A DNA stretch of 6,349 nucleotides from Phycisphaeraceae bacterium (GCA_003552605.1 PUNN01000111.1:1-6349), one strand, 5' to 3'; shown: positions 1 to 5,407, counted from the stretch's first letter. The notes: generated from the sequence alone by a model not told the origin. Made by a program: numbers and translations.

Positions 1-1245
1 CCCCGCCGCCGCGACGCTCGCCCGCCGCAGCATCGGCTGCGCCTTGCGATAGACGAGGCTGCGCCACAGCCATTCCGCCGGGCCGAAGCGGAACCGCTTG
101 AGCCACCAGTGGCTTGCTGCAACCTGAAGTGCAAAGAACGCCATTGCGAGCACGGGATGCCACACCCTTGGGACCTGTTGCCACATGCCCAGTCCGTAGC
201 CGTAAAAGACGAACGTCCAGATGATGGATTGCAGCAGGTAATGGGTCAGCGCCATGCGCCCGGCCGGTGCAAGAAAACGCAGCCGCTGATGGGCGAGCGC
301 CACGGTGGCCAGATAGCCCAGCGGCAGCACAACGCTCGCCGCGGTCAACAGCGTCAAGCCGGCCGCCAGTCGGGGCGAGGGCGTCATCCAGTCCGTGGCG
401 AACATCATCAGTGTGGCAACGGCTGCGATCGGCAAGCCAAGGCCAAGGCCGATAAGCCGCCAGCGGCGCAACCACCCGACATGATCATGAATCTCGCTCA
501 GTACGCCCGAGAGAATCAGCCAGCGCCCGATCATGAAGAACCCGAGCACCATCGACAGCCACATGAACAGCCCGAAAACACCGATGCTCCAGGTGTCGCG
601 CAGGCGCTGCTCGACGTTCTGAAGGAAGCTCCCCTCCGCATGAATGGCTTCGCCGCGCTCGATCGATGCTTCCAGCACGATACGCTCGCGTTCGATGCCC
701 TCCCGCATTTCCTGGTACGCCTGCGGATCGAGCGATGCCAGTGCGTACAGGCCCGCGAACATCCATATCAACACCACGGGGATTGAGATCAGTGCAAGCC
801 CCCATTTCCAGAGGCGTGGCACCGGGGTCCGCCCGAACAGCAGCATCATCAGCAGGGCAGCCACCGCGTACATCAGAAGGATGTCACCCGACCATACCAG
901 CGCGATGTGAAGGATGCCGAAAAGCGCCAGAACCAGGGTGCGCCTGAAAAAGACGTTGAAAAACGAGCGTTCCGCCAGCCGGGCGCGATGGGCCATCAGG
1001 GCGAAACCCGCGCCGAAAAGCATGGCGAACAGCGGGTAGAACTTGTCAGTGGCGAGCCAGGCGATGAGCAGGTCGACGCCCCGGTCCAGTCCGTGCGAAT
1101 CCCCTTCCGGCGGCATCCACATGCCAAGCACCGATCGGGAAAACCACTCGAAGTTCACCAGGAGGATGCCCCCGAGGGCAAAACCCCGTATCACGTCCAG
1201 ATGCACAATTCGACGGGTCTGCTCGGTGGGTGCGATTGCACACAT
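1..1245 (-). CDS. DUF418 family (YeiB-like) multi-pass inner-membrane protein, C-terminal end cut by window edge
   Basis: The frame is open from an ATG at 1245-1243 to the window edge, giving 415 codons without a stop. The N-terminal signature LDVIRGFALGGILLVNF (residues 16-32) is the classic DUF418/YeiB start. Hydrophobic segments lie near 18-35, 57-85, 103-137, 148-172, 222-250, 263-283, 295-317, 336-355 and 361-377. A charged stretch at 173-215 (many E/R) probably forms a soluble loop. The conserved C-terminal motifs are present: GRMALTHYLLQS (329-340) and FRFGPAEWLWRSLVY (385-399). Family members are usually about 390-430 residues, so only a few C-terminal residues should be missing. The start is supported by a GGAG seven nt upstream. 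It lies 131 nt downstream of the YpdA-like gene on the same strand, so co-transcription is possible. The family's biochemical role is unsettled (proposed transporter), so I assign no substrate. Family call is firm; function is unknown. Confidence 0.93.
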   Translation of the reverse strand, partial: MCAIAPTEQTRRIVHLDVIRGFALGGILLVNFEWFSRSVLGMWMPPEGDSHGLDRGVDLLIAWLATDKFYPLFAMLFGAGFALMAHRARLAERSFFNVFFRRTLVLALFGILHIALVWSGDILLMYAVAALLMMLLFGRTPVPRLWKWGLALISIPVVLIWMFAGLYALASLDPQAYQEMREGIERERIVLEASIERGEAIHAEGSFLQNVEQRLRDTWSIGVFGLFMWLSMVLGFFMIGRWLILSGVLSEIHDHVGWLRRWRLIGLGLGLPIAAVATLMMFATDWMTPSPRLAAGLTLLTAASVVLPLGYLATVALAHQRLRFLAPAGRMALTHYLLQSIIWTFVFYGYGLGMWQQVPRVWHPVLAMAFFALQVAASHWWLKRFRFGPAEWLWRSLVYRKAQPMLRRASVAAAG

Positions 1246-1252
1246 GGGCTGA

Positions 1253-1256
1253 CTCC
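1253..1256 (-). promoter_or_regulatory. Shine-Dalgarno of the DUF418 gene
   Basis: GGAG on the minus strand, with a 7-nt gap to the ATG at 1245. It supports that start over internal methionines. Confidence 0.6.
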
Positions 1257-1328
1257 GGATTGCAGGCCGATCACACACAGGTCGGGGTTTTACCGAGCCG
1301 TCCGGCGTCCTCACGTTGAGCCTGCTTC

Positions 1329-1367
1329 AACAAGGAACCGCGCCGGTGGCTTTTGTGCGCCCTTGTT
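1329..1367. repeat. Inverted repeat in the gap between the YpdA-like and DUF418 genes
   Basis: Perfect 7-bp arms AACAAGG (1329-1335) and CCTTGTT (1361-1367) flank a 25-nt centre. In that centre GCGC (1340-1343) can pair with GCGC (1357-1360), extending the stem across a one-sided bulge. It lies just downstream of the YpdA-like stop codon (1377-1379). No T-run follows on the minus strand, so it is not a classical intrinsic terminator. It may be an attenuating or mRNA-protecting hairpin, or chance in GC-rich DNA. Confidence 0.35.
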
Positions 1368-1376
1368 CCCCGGAAA

Positions 1377-2450
1377 TCAACTCTCCGGCATCTGCTCGAT
1401 GCGGCGGGAGTACTCGGCGGTGGTGCGGTTGGTCGCATCGAAGGGTGGGGGATGGCCGGTCAGGGCGCGCGTGATGCGGTCAACGTGGATATGGCAGTTC
1501 TCGATGAACAGCTTGAACGGCTGCTGCGTGCCGCCGACCGCGGTGCCGGCGACATAGACGCCAGGGACGTTGGTCTGCATGGTCGCCACATCATGCTTCG
1601 GCATGCGGTTTTCACCCTCGAGCTCGACACCGGCCATCTCGAACAGTGTCGTGTCCATCACGTAACCGGTCAGCAGCAGTACGGCCTCGGCTTCGATATC
1701 GCTGGTGCGGCCGGAAGGGTCATCGAGGTGTTTAAGCGTGACCTGGCTCGAGGTGATGCGCGTGGGCACCGTGGACGGCAGCAGGCGAACCTGTCCCGTT
1801 TTGGCAAGCATTTCGATCTCGGGCAGCAGCCAGTACTTGATCGCCTTGCTGTCGAATGCTTCACGGCGATGGCTGAGCGTGACATGGGCCCCGACCCGGT
1901 GGCAGCGGATGGCTGCCTCGACCGCGGAGTTGCGGCCGCCGACGATCAGCAGCCGGCGCCGGAAGTACAGGTGCGGATCGTCGAAGTAGTGGCTGACATG
2001 CTCGAGGTCTTCACCGGGGATATGAAGCATGCGCGGCCGATGCATGTCGCCGACCGCGAGCACCATGTGCCGTGCGATGTACTGCCGGTCGTGCTCCCCG
2101 CGGCGGGTCAGCACCACGAGCCGGCCATCATCCTGCCGGTCGATGCCGATGGCACGCTCGAAGGAGCGCACTTCAAGGTCGTAATGCTCGACCACGGTGC
2201 GGAGGTAGGCGAGGTATTCTTCACGCGAGGCCTTCGATTGATCGACCGTCTGAATCGGCACACCGGCGATGGCGATGCGATCGGGCGAAGAGAAGAACCG
2301 GACCTGGCGCGGGTACCACCAGATGGTCTGGCCGATCTGGCCGGCATCGATCTGGATGTAATCCGCCCCGCGCGACTTGAGCGCCGCGGCGAGTTCCAGC
2401 CCGATCGGCCCGGCACCGATGATGAGTGTTTCTGTCTCTTGCATGTTCAT
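1377..2450 (-). CDS. YpdA-like NAD(P)H/FAD-dependent oxidoreductase (two-Rossmann flavoprotein)
   Basis: A 357-residue protein with the two-dinucleotide-fold layout of the thioredoxin-reductase-like/YpdA family. The FAD Rossmann motif GAGPIG is at 12-17, following a beta strand (TLII). YPRQVRFFSS (46-55) matches the YP-x-FFS region of YpdA proteins. A second, NAD(P)H-binding fold carries LLIVGGRNSAVEAA (167-180). The C-terminal FAD motif TNVPGVYVAGTAVGG is at 293-307, and FIEN is at 315-318. There is no CxxC redox pair; the only cysteines are C183 and C319. In bacillithiol-disulfide reductase YpdA the first motif is GGGPCG with a functional Cys; here that position is Ile16, so a bacillithiol role is doubtful. 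Start: ATG at 2450, with a second ATG two codons on (2444); neither has a clear Shine-Dalgarno, and no start codon is seen in frame just upstream. It is divergent from the carboxyltransferase gene and upstream of the DUF418 gene. A ferredoxin/flavodoxin-NADP reductase-like role is an alternative. Electron acceptor unknown. Confidence 0.85.
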   Translation of the reverse strand: MNMQETETLIIGAGPIGLELAAALKSRGADYIQIDAGQIGQTIWWYPRQVRFFSSPDRIAIAGVPIQTVDQSKASREEYLAYLRTVVEHYDLEVRSFERAIGIDRQDDGRLVVLTRRGEHDRQYIARHMVLAVGDMHRPRMLHIPGEDLEHVSHYFDDPHLYFRRRLLIVGGRNSAVEAAIRCHRVGAHVTLSHRREAFDSKAIKYWLLPEIEMLAKTGQVRLLPSTVPTRITSSQVTLKHLDDPSGRTSDIEAEAVLLLTGYVMDTTLFEMAGVELEGENRMPKHDVATMQTNVPGVYVAGTAVGGTQQPFKLFIENCHIHVDRITRALTGHPPPFDATNRTTAEYSRRIEQMPES

Positions 2451-2533
2451 GATGCTGTTGTACCACGATGGATGCCCCTCTGTGAAACGCGCGGCTGCGA
2501 TCAGCCCCGGGCGCTACCCGCCACTCGAAAGGG

Positions 2534-2576
2534 ATGCACAAGGGCCCTTCTGGCCCGGGGCGAACGAAAGGTGCAT
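2534..2576. repeat. Two-tier inverted repeat in the divergent promoter region
   Basis: Outer arms ATGCAC (2534-2539) and GTGCAT (2571-2576) enclose an inner hairpin GGGCC (2542-2546) / GGCCC (2552-2556) with a 5-nt loop. A third copy of ATGCAC lies in direct orientation at 2599-2604. It could be an operator or a leader hairpin for the YpdA-like gene. Arms are short and chance is not excluded. Confidence 0.3.
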
Positions 2577-2581
2577 TTGCG

Positions 2582-2600
2582 GAACAATATCCCGAACAAT
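2582..2600. repeat. Direct repeat GAACAAT x2, 12-bp period
   Basis: Two exact 7-bp copies (2582-2588 and 2594-2600) lie about one helical turn apart in an AT-richer patch of an otherwise very GC-rich region. The arrangement suits a regulator binding tandem half-sites between the divergent genes. No regulator is identified. Confidence 0.3.
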
Positions 2601-2802
2601 GCACGGCCCGGGGGGGGCTTGGCTTTGTGCCGGGCGGATTTCTTCCGCTGGAATTCGGGTTGCCGGTGGGTTGCAGGGAGGAGCCGGGGCGGCCGCGCGA
2701 TGGACAGCGGGTAGCCTGCCTGTCCGGCTGCATCCGCTACGATTAAGCCGATGCCGTGCCCGATGCGTTCGAAGGGGCGTGGCATGGGCGGTTGAAGCGC
2801 CT

Positions 2803-2806
2803 GGAG
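2803..2806 (+). promoter_or_regulatory. Shine-Dalgarno of the carboxyltransferase gene
   Basis: GGAG, 10 nt before the ATG at 2817. An ATG at 2810 is in another frame and opens only a 12-codon frame, and an in-frame TGA at 2811-2813 blocks any start upstream of 2817. Confidence 0.5.
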
Positions 2807-2816
2807 ATCATGACCG

Positions 2817-4367
2817 ATGACCGTTGGAAAGGTGGGCCTGGTTGACTGCTCGTTGCGGGATGGGCATCAGTCGCTGCTGGCGACCCGGATGAGCACCGCG
2901 CAGTGCATGCGGGTGTTGCCGTTGCTGCGCGACAGCGGCTATCGCATCCTCGAGCTATGGGGCGGTGCCACGCTCGATGCAGCGCTTCGGTTCACCATTG
3001 AGGATCCGTTCGAGCGACTGGCCACGTTTCGCGAAGCCCTGGGAGATCCGGCGCGTGGCGGGGTGAGCATCCGATCGTTGTGCCGCGGGCAGAACCTCTT
3101 CGGCTACGTGCCCTGTCATGATGCGGTCGTCTGTGGGTTTCTCAAACATGCCGTGCGCACCGGTACCGACCGCATCCGCATTTTCGATGCGCTCAACGAT
3201 GACCGCACCCTCATCACCGCCATCATGGCCACCAAGACATTCAATGGCCATGCCGAGGCTGCCATTTCCTATACCACCTCGCCGGTCCACGATGTGGAGC
3301 ATTTCATCGGCTTCGCCCACCGCGCGATCGACCACGGTGCCGATTCGCTGGCGATCAAGGACATGGCCGGCCTGCTCGATCCCGCCACGGCCTACGACCT
3401 GATCGAGGCCCTTCAGCGCGAGCATCCCGGTGTGGTGCTGACGCTGCACTCACACTGTACCAACGGCCTGGCGGTTGCCACTTACGTGGTCGGCATGATC
3501 CTCGGGGTGGACCTGCTCGATGTCGGCTACGGCCCGATGGCCGGGGCGACCGCCCAGCCGCCGGCGGAGCTGATCGGCTACTTCGCCCGGGAACTGGGTG
3601 TTGATGTCGATGTCGATCTGTCGCTGGCGCCACGGATTGATGCTGAGCTTCGCGCCATCCGCGCGGAACTGGCTCACGTGGACGCCGACCCCGGTCACTC
3701 TGGCGGCCCCTGGCCGCTGGAGCCGGACCGCGACATGCGTAAGCGCATCGCGAAAGCCGCCGCGCTGTTGCAGAAACCTGACCGATCGAGCATCGAAGGG
3801 GCGATCGCGATCATCGAGGATGAGATCATGGTGGCCATGGGTTATCCGCAGGTCGATCGCTCGCAGCTCGATGCCCAGGTGCCCGGCGGGATGATCTCGA
3901 ACCTGCACCACCAGCTCAAGGAGCAGAACCAGCTCGACAAGATGCCCCGCATCCTCCAGGAAATCCCGAGGGTTCGCGCGGCGGCGGGCTATGTGCCACT
4001 GGTAACGCCGACGAGTCAGATCGTCGGGACGCAGGCGGCGTTCAACGTCCTCCAGGGCGAGGCGTACGCGATGGTGACGGAACCGTTCCGTGACCTGCTC
4101 ATGGGTCGCTACGGTCGGTTGCCGGCCCCGCCTGACGCGGAGGTGCTCAAGAAGGTCTCGCGCGGGCAGCCACCGCTGATGCGCCGCCCGGCCACTTATG
4201 TGCCGCCGGTCGATCTCGATGCGATGCTGCGCGAGCATGGGCACCTCGTTCGCGGCGACAGTGACCTGTTGCTGTTGATGATGTTTCCCGTGGCCGCGCG
4301 CAAATTCCTCGCCGACCGGCTCGCGAACGACAAGCCGGCTGTCACGGCCGCGGCGACACGGGGTTGA
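2817..4367 (+). CDS. Carboxyltransferase subunit of a biotin-dependent (de)carboxylase (PycB/OadA/transcarboxylase 5S type), no biotinyl domain
   Basis: A 516-residue protein that moves a carboxyl group between carboxybiotin and a 2-oxo acid (pyruvate/oxaloacetate) in the cytoplasm. An N-terminal TIM-barrel CT domain opens with LRDGHQSLLATRM (13-25): Asp15 is the expected metal ligand and Gln18 a substrate contact. WGGAT (48-52), CRGQNLFGY (89-97) and RIFDALND (121-128) follow. The catalytic metal-site lysine is in IKDMAG (Lys181); the two metal histidines are in LHSHCT (His211, His213). Thr245 in GATAQP matches the catalytic Thr of pyruvate carboxylase (GMTSQP). A PYC/OADA domain follows: VPGGMISNL (355-363), VTPTSQIVGTQAAFNVL (396-412), MFPVAARKFL (489-498). 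The usual C-terminal biotin-acceptor domain with its MKM motif is absent; the length resembles the 5S transcarboxylase subunit. About 40-45 charged residues at roughly 292-340 look inserted relative to relatives. Carrier and biotin carboxylase partners must be encoded outside the window. The exact acceptor (pyruvate or another 2-oxo acid) is not decided. Confidence 0.9.
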   Translation: MTVGKVGLVDCSLRDGHQSLLATRMSTAQCMRVLPLLRDSGYRILELWGGATLDAALRFTIEDPFERLATFREALGDPARGGVSIRSLCRGQNLFGYVPCHDAVVCGFLKHAVRTGTDRIRIFDALNDDRTLITAIMATKTFNGHAEAAISYTTSPVHDVEHFIGFAHRAIDHGADSLAIKDMAGLLDPATAYDLIEALQREHPGVVLTLHSHCTNGLAVATYVVGMILGVDLLDVGYGPMAGATAQPPAELIGYFARELGVDVDVDLSLAPRIDAELRAIRAELAHVDADPGHSGGPWPLEPDRDMRKRIAKAAALLQKPDRSSIEGAIAIIEDEIMVAMGYPQVDRSQLDAQVPGGMISNLHHQLKEQNQLDKMPRILQEIPRVRAAAGYVPLVTPTSQIVGTQAAFNVLQGEAYAMVTEPFRDLLMGRYGRLPAPPDAEVLKKVSRGQPPLMRRPATYVPPVDLDAMLREHGHLVRGDSDLLLLMMFPVAARKFLADRLANDKPAVTAAATRG

Positions 4368-4374
4368 AGGCGCT

Positions 4375-4399
4375 GCCGGTTGGGCCTCCCGGCACCGGC
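4375..4399 (+). terminator. Terminator-like nested hairpin after the carboxyltransferase stop
   Basis: GCCGGT (4375-4380) pairs with ACCGGC (4394-4399), and GGG/CCC (4382-4384, 4388-4390) can pair inside. It begins 8 nt after the stop codon. No U-tract follows, so it may be a weak or factor-assisted terminator or a 3' end stabiliser. Confidence 0.35.
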
Positions 4400-4425
4400 C
4401 GTGCTGTTGCGCTCACGCCGCCGAT

Positions 4426-4441
4426 CAGGCCGCTCGGCCTG
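4426..4441 (+). terminator. Strong inverted repeat, candidate terminator/3' stabiliser
   Basis: CAGGCCG (4426-4432) and CGGCCTG (4435-4441) are perfectly complementary, giving a 6-bp GC stem with a GCTC tetraloop. It lies 60 nt after the carboxyltransferase stop and before the A-rich promoter region. The absence of a following T-run keeps the terminator call weak. Confidence 0.35.
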
Positions 4442-4466
4442 CTGGCCCGGGCAACGGCGCGAGAGG

Positions 4467-4534
4467 AAAAAATCGAAAAAAACTTGACCGCGCGCTGCGC
4501 AACGCTTTGTTATTCGGCCATGATCGGGTAAAAT
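4467..4534 (+). promoter_or_regulatory. Candidate strong promoter with UP-like phased A-tracts, driving the cold-shock gene
   Basis: Two A-tracts, A6 (4467-4472) and A7 (4476-4482), are centred 9.5 bp apart and end directly before TTGACC (4484-4489, 5 of 6 to the sigma-70 -35). An 18-nt spacer leads to TGTTAT (4508-4513, 4 of 6 to the -10). A second, overlapping option is TTGTTA (4507-4512), 16 nt, TAAAAT (4529-4534, 5 of 6). The AT-rich island stands out sharply from its surroundings. It points toward the cold-shock gene. Start-site location is inferred. Confidence 0.55.
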
Positions 4535-4575
4535 GGAGAAAGTAAAACTCCCCTGCCGCGTTGCGGTGAACAGGG

Positions 4576-4611
4576 CGGATGAAACGGCCGGGGCGGTCCA
4601 CAATTCATCCG
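4576..4611 (+). other. Leader hairpin 1 (8-bp perfect stem)
   Basis: CGGATGAA (4576-4583) and TTCATCCG (4604-4611) are exact complements around a 20-nt loop. Its mixed base composition makes it less likely than a pure GC stem to arise by chance. It lies about 60-90 nt downstream of the candidate promoter, in the presumed 5' leader of the cold-shock mRNA. Confidence 0.4.
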
Positions 4612-4615
4612 GTCG

Positions 4616-4650
4616 GCACCGTGGTGCGGGGCTGACCGGGGTATCCCGGT
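4616..4650 (+). other. Leader hairpins 2 and 3
   Basis: GCAC (4616-4619) pairs with GTGC (4624-4627) around a CGTG loop. Then ACCGGG (4635-4640) pairs perfectly with CCCGGT (4645-4650) around a GTAT tetraloop. Alternatively GGTC (4611-4614) could pair with GACC (4634-4637), which competes with the stems on both sides, so the segment can fold in more than one way. Confidence 0.35.
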
Positions 4651-4680
4651 GGATGTTGCGGGCGTTCTGGTGGCAGTTTC

Positions 4681-4716
4681 GGGGGTTTTCGGGGTGCTTC
4701 CGGGCGTTTCCGGGGG
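4681..4716 (+). other. G-quadruplex motif (four G-runs) in the cold-shock leader
   Basis: G5 (4681-4685), G4 (4691-4694), G3 (4702-4704) and G5 (4712-4716) are separated by pyrimidine-rich loops of 5, 7 and 7 nt. This meets the usual G3+ N1-7 rule on the coding strand, so it could form in RNA. It also reads as imperfect 10-11-nt repeats of a TTTCCGGGG-like unit. Confidence 0.45.
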
Positions 4717-4931
4717 TGGAGACAATCGGATCGGCTTGTTGAATCAGCAGTGCGATCACGCGGCGAGTCAGCCACGCGTAACAGGACAAGTGAATCGGCC
4801 TTGAAATTCGGCTGCGATGCGGTTCGCCCGGGTGCGATTTCGCGCGCGGTCAGGTGTGCAACGGATGCGCGCCATTTCTTCGACTCGCGGCAACTCGCAG
4901 GTGGGCGCCGAGGTGACGCCTGCCAACTGTC

Positions 4932-4937
4932 AGGAGG
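4932..4937 (+). promoter_or_regulatory. Shine-Dalgarno of the cold-shock gene
   Basis: A perfect AGGAGG seven nt before the ATG at 4945 fixes the start well downstream of the longer open frame. CCTG (4919-4922) can pair with CAGG (4931-4934), and GCCT (4918-4921) with AGGC (4935-4938). Short stems could therefore partly mask it. Confidence 0.8.
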
Positions 4938-4944
4938 CCTTCTC

Positions 4945-5178
4945 ATGGTACAGCAAGGTCAGGTCAAGTGGTTCGACTCGAAGAAAGGCTACGGCTTCAT
5001 CGAGGGACCGGGCGGTCACGATGTGTTCGTCCATTTCTCGCAGATCCAGGGCGAGGGATTCCGAGCACTGCGCGACGGTGAGACGGTCAGCTACGAACTC
5101 GTCGAGGGCGACAAGGGCTATCACGCCCGCAACGTGGTTCGTGTGACCACCCACGCCGAGGCCGGCCGATACCGATAG
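4945..5178 (+). CDS. Cold-shock domain protein (CspA family), 77 residues
   Basis: A single cold-shock domain (OB-fold) that binds single-stranded RNA/DNA; CspA-type proteins act as RNA chaperones in the cytoplasm. It starts MVQQGQVKWFDSKKGYGFIE, the standard CSD opening. RNP1 is KGYGFI (14-19, with Tyr in place of the common Phe), and RNP2 is VFVHFS (27-32). Aromatic binding residues W9, F10, Y16, F18, F28, H30 and F31 are present. The ending GDKGYHARNVVRV (55-67) matches the family pattern G-x-KG-x-x-A-x-NV. A ten-residue polar tail follows; the family is usually 65-75 residues. The start is fixed by AGGAGG seven nt upstream, although the frame is open further 5'. The gene appears monocistronic and converges on mfd. 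The long structured leader suggests post-transcriptional control as in E. coli cspA, but cold induction is not shown by sequence. Confidence 0.95.
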   Translation: MVQQGQVKWFDSKKGYGFIEGPGGHDVFVHFSQIQGEGFRALRDGETVSYELVEGDKGYHARNVVRVTTHAEAGRYR

Positions 5179-5181
5179 GGC

Positions 5182-5196
5182 CCGCCGCTGTGGCGG
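5182..5196 (+). terminator. Weak hairpin just after the cold-shock stop
   Basis: CCGCC (5182-5186) pairs with GGCGG (5192-5196) around GCTGT, starting 4 nt after the stop codon (5176-5178). There is no U-tract, so it is only a candidate 3' end. Confidence 0.25.
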
Positions 5197-5306
5197 CCGC
5201 ATCGGAATCATGCCGGTGCAAAGCCGGCTGACTTGGCGGACCTGCGCGTGCCCGCGCTGGAGCCGTGCCATGCAGGGGGGCTATATGCCGCGTGGCGGTA
5301 CACCGG

Positions 5307-5319
5307 ACGATTCCATCGT
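5307..5319. repeat. Short hairpin between convergent csp and mfd
   Basis: ACGAT (5307-5311) and ATCGT (5315-5319) pair around a TCC loop. CAC (5301-5303) and GTG (5320-5322) could add to the stem across a bulge. No T-run follows on either strand. It may contribute to termination between the convergent genes. Confidence 0.2.
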
Positions 5320-5364
5320 GTGTTACGGAGCGGGCAATCGACTCCCAACCCGGGAAATGACCCT

Positions 5365-5384
5365 CGACCCGGGCCCCCCGGTCG
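5365..5384 (-). terminator. Candidate GC-rich hairpin downstream of mfd
   Basis: CGACC (5365-5369) and GGTCG (5380-5384) pair around a GC-rich loop containing GGGCCC. It lies 24 nt beyond the mfd stop on the minus strand. There is no strong T-tract, so the terminator call is tentative; it could serve either convergent gene. Confidence 0.25.
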
Positions 5385-5407
5385 TATGTTGCTCGAAGCC
5401 TCGCAGG

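Larger units (their letters stand above)
2451..2816. other. Divergent intergenic region (366 nt) with small repeats, no supported gene
   Basis: It separates the start of the minus-strand YpdA-like gene from the plus-strand carboxyltransferase and should hold both promoters, but I find no convincing -35/-10 pair. A weak -10-like TACGAT sits at 2738-2743. Notable elements are a two-tier inverted repeat (2534-2576), a direct repeat GAACAAT (2582-2588 and 2594-2600) and a run of eight G (2610-2617). Open frames crossing it have no Shine-Dalgarno or family-like sequence and look like GC-rich shadows. Confidence 0.6.
4368..4944. other. Long non-coding region (577 nt): 3' end of the carboxyltransferase gene and leader of the cold-shock gene
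   Basis: No gene is supported here on either strand. From left to right it holds two terminator-like inverted repeats (4375-4441), phased A-tracts with a -35/-10 pair (4467-4534), a cluster of perfect hairpins (4576-4650), a four-run G-tract (4681-4716), then about 215 nt without an obvious element, and the Shine-Dalgarno of the cold-shock gene. If the promoter is real, the cold-shock mRNA has a leader of roughly 400-425 nt. Confidence 0.6.

Noticed and set aside
109..1557. Plus-strand open frames across the DUF418 gene region
   Set aside because: The minus-strand frame carries unmistakable DUF418 motifs and membrane segments, while the plus-strand translations are low-complexity and charged.
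1353..2714. A 453-codon plus-strand open frame opposite the YpdA-like gene
   Set aside because: It is antisense to a protein with clear flavoprotein motifs. Its translation has no recognisable family features, and long antisense frames are expected opposite GC-rich genes.
3599..3620. GATGTC-like hexamer repeat
   Set aside because: It encodes the DVDVDL stretch of the carboxyltransferase and is too short to count as a repeat element.
3450..4244. A 264-codon minus-strand frame opposite the carboxyltransferase
   Set aside because: It is a shadow of a strongly conserved plus-strand enzyme and has no family-like motifs.
4466..4500. T-runs on the minus strand next to a GCGC hairpin, as an intrinsic terminator
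   Set aside because: No minus-strand gene lies upstream that would need it, the stem is only 4 bp and 7 nt from the T-run. The A-tracts are better explained as an UP-like element for the plus-strand promoter.
4533..4742. Possible 69-codon leader peptide (MEKVKL...) in the csp leader
   Set aside because: There is no Shine-Dalgarno and its ATG overlaps a candidate -10 box. The FRGF/FRAF repeats simply translate the G-tract repeat.
4196..4789. A 197-codon minus-strand frame across the non-coding region
   Set aside because: It overlaps the real carboxyltransferase C-terminus, has a low-complexity Arg/Pro/Ser-rich translation, and has no Shine-Dalgarno that I could find.
4750..4944. Longer version of the cold-shock protein starting at 4750
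   Set aside because: The upstream residues resemble nothing, whereas the ATG at 4945 has a perfect AGGAGG at 7-nt spacing and begins exactly at the CSD.
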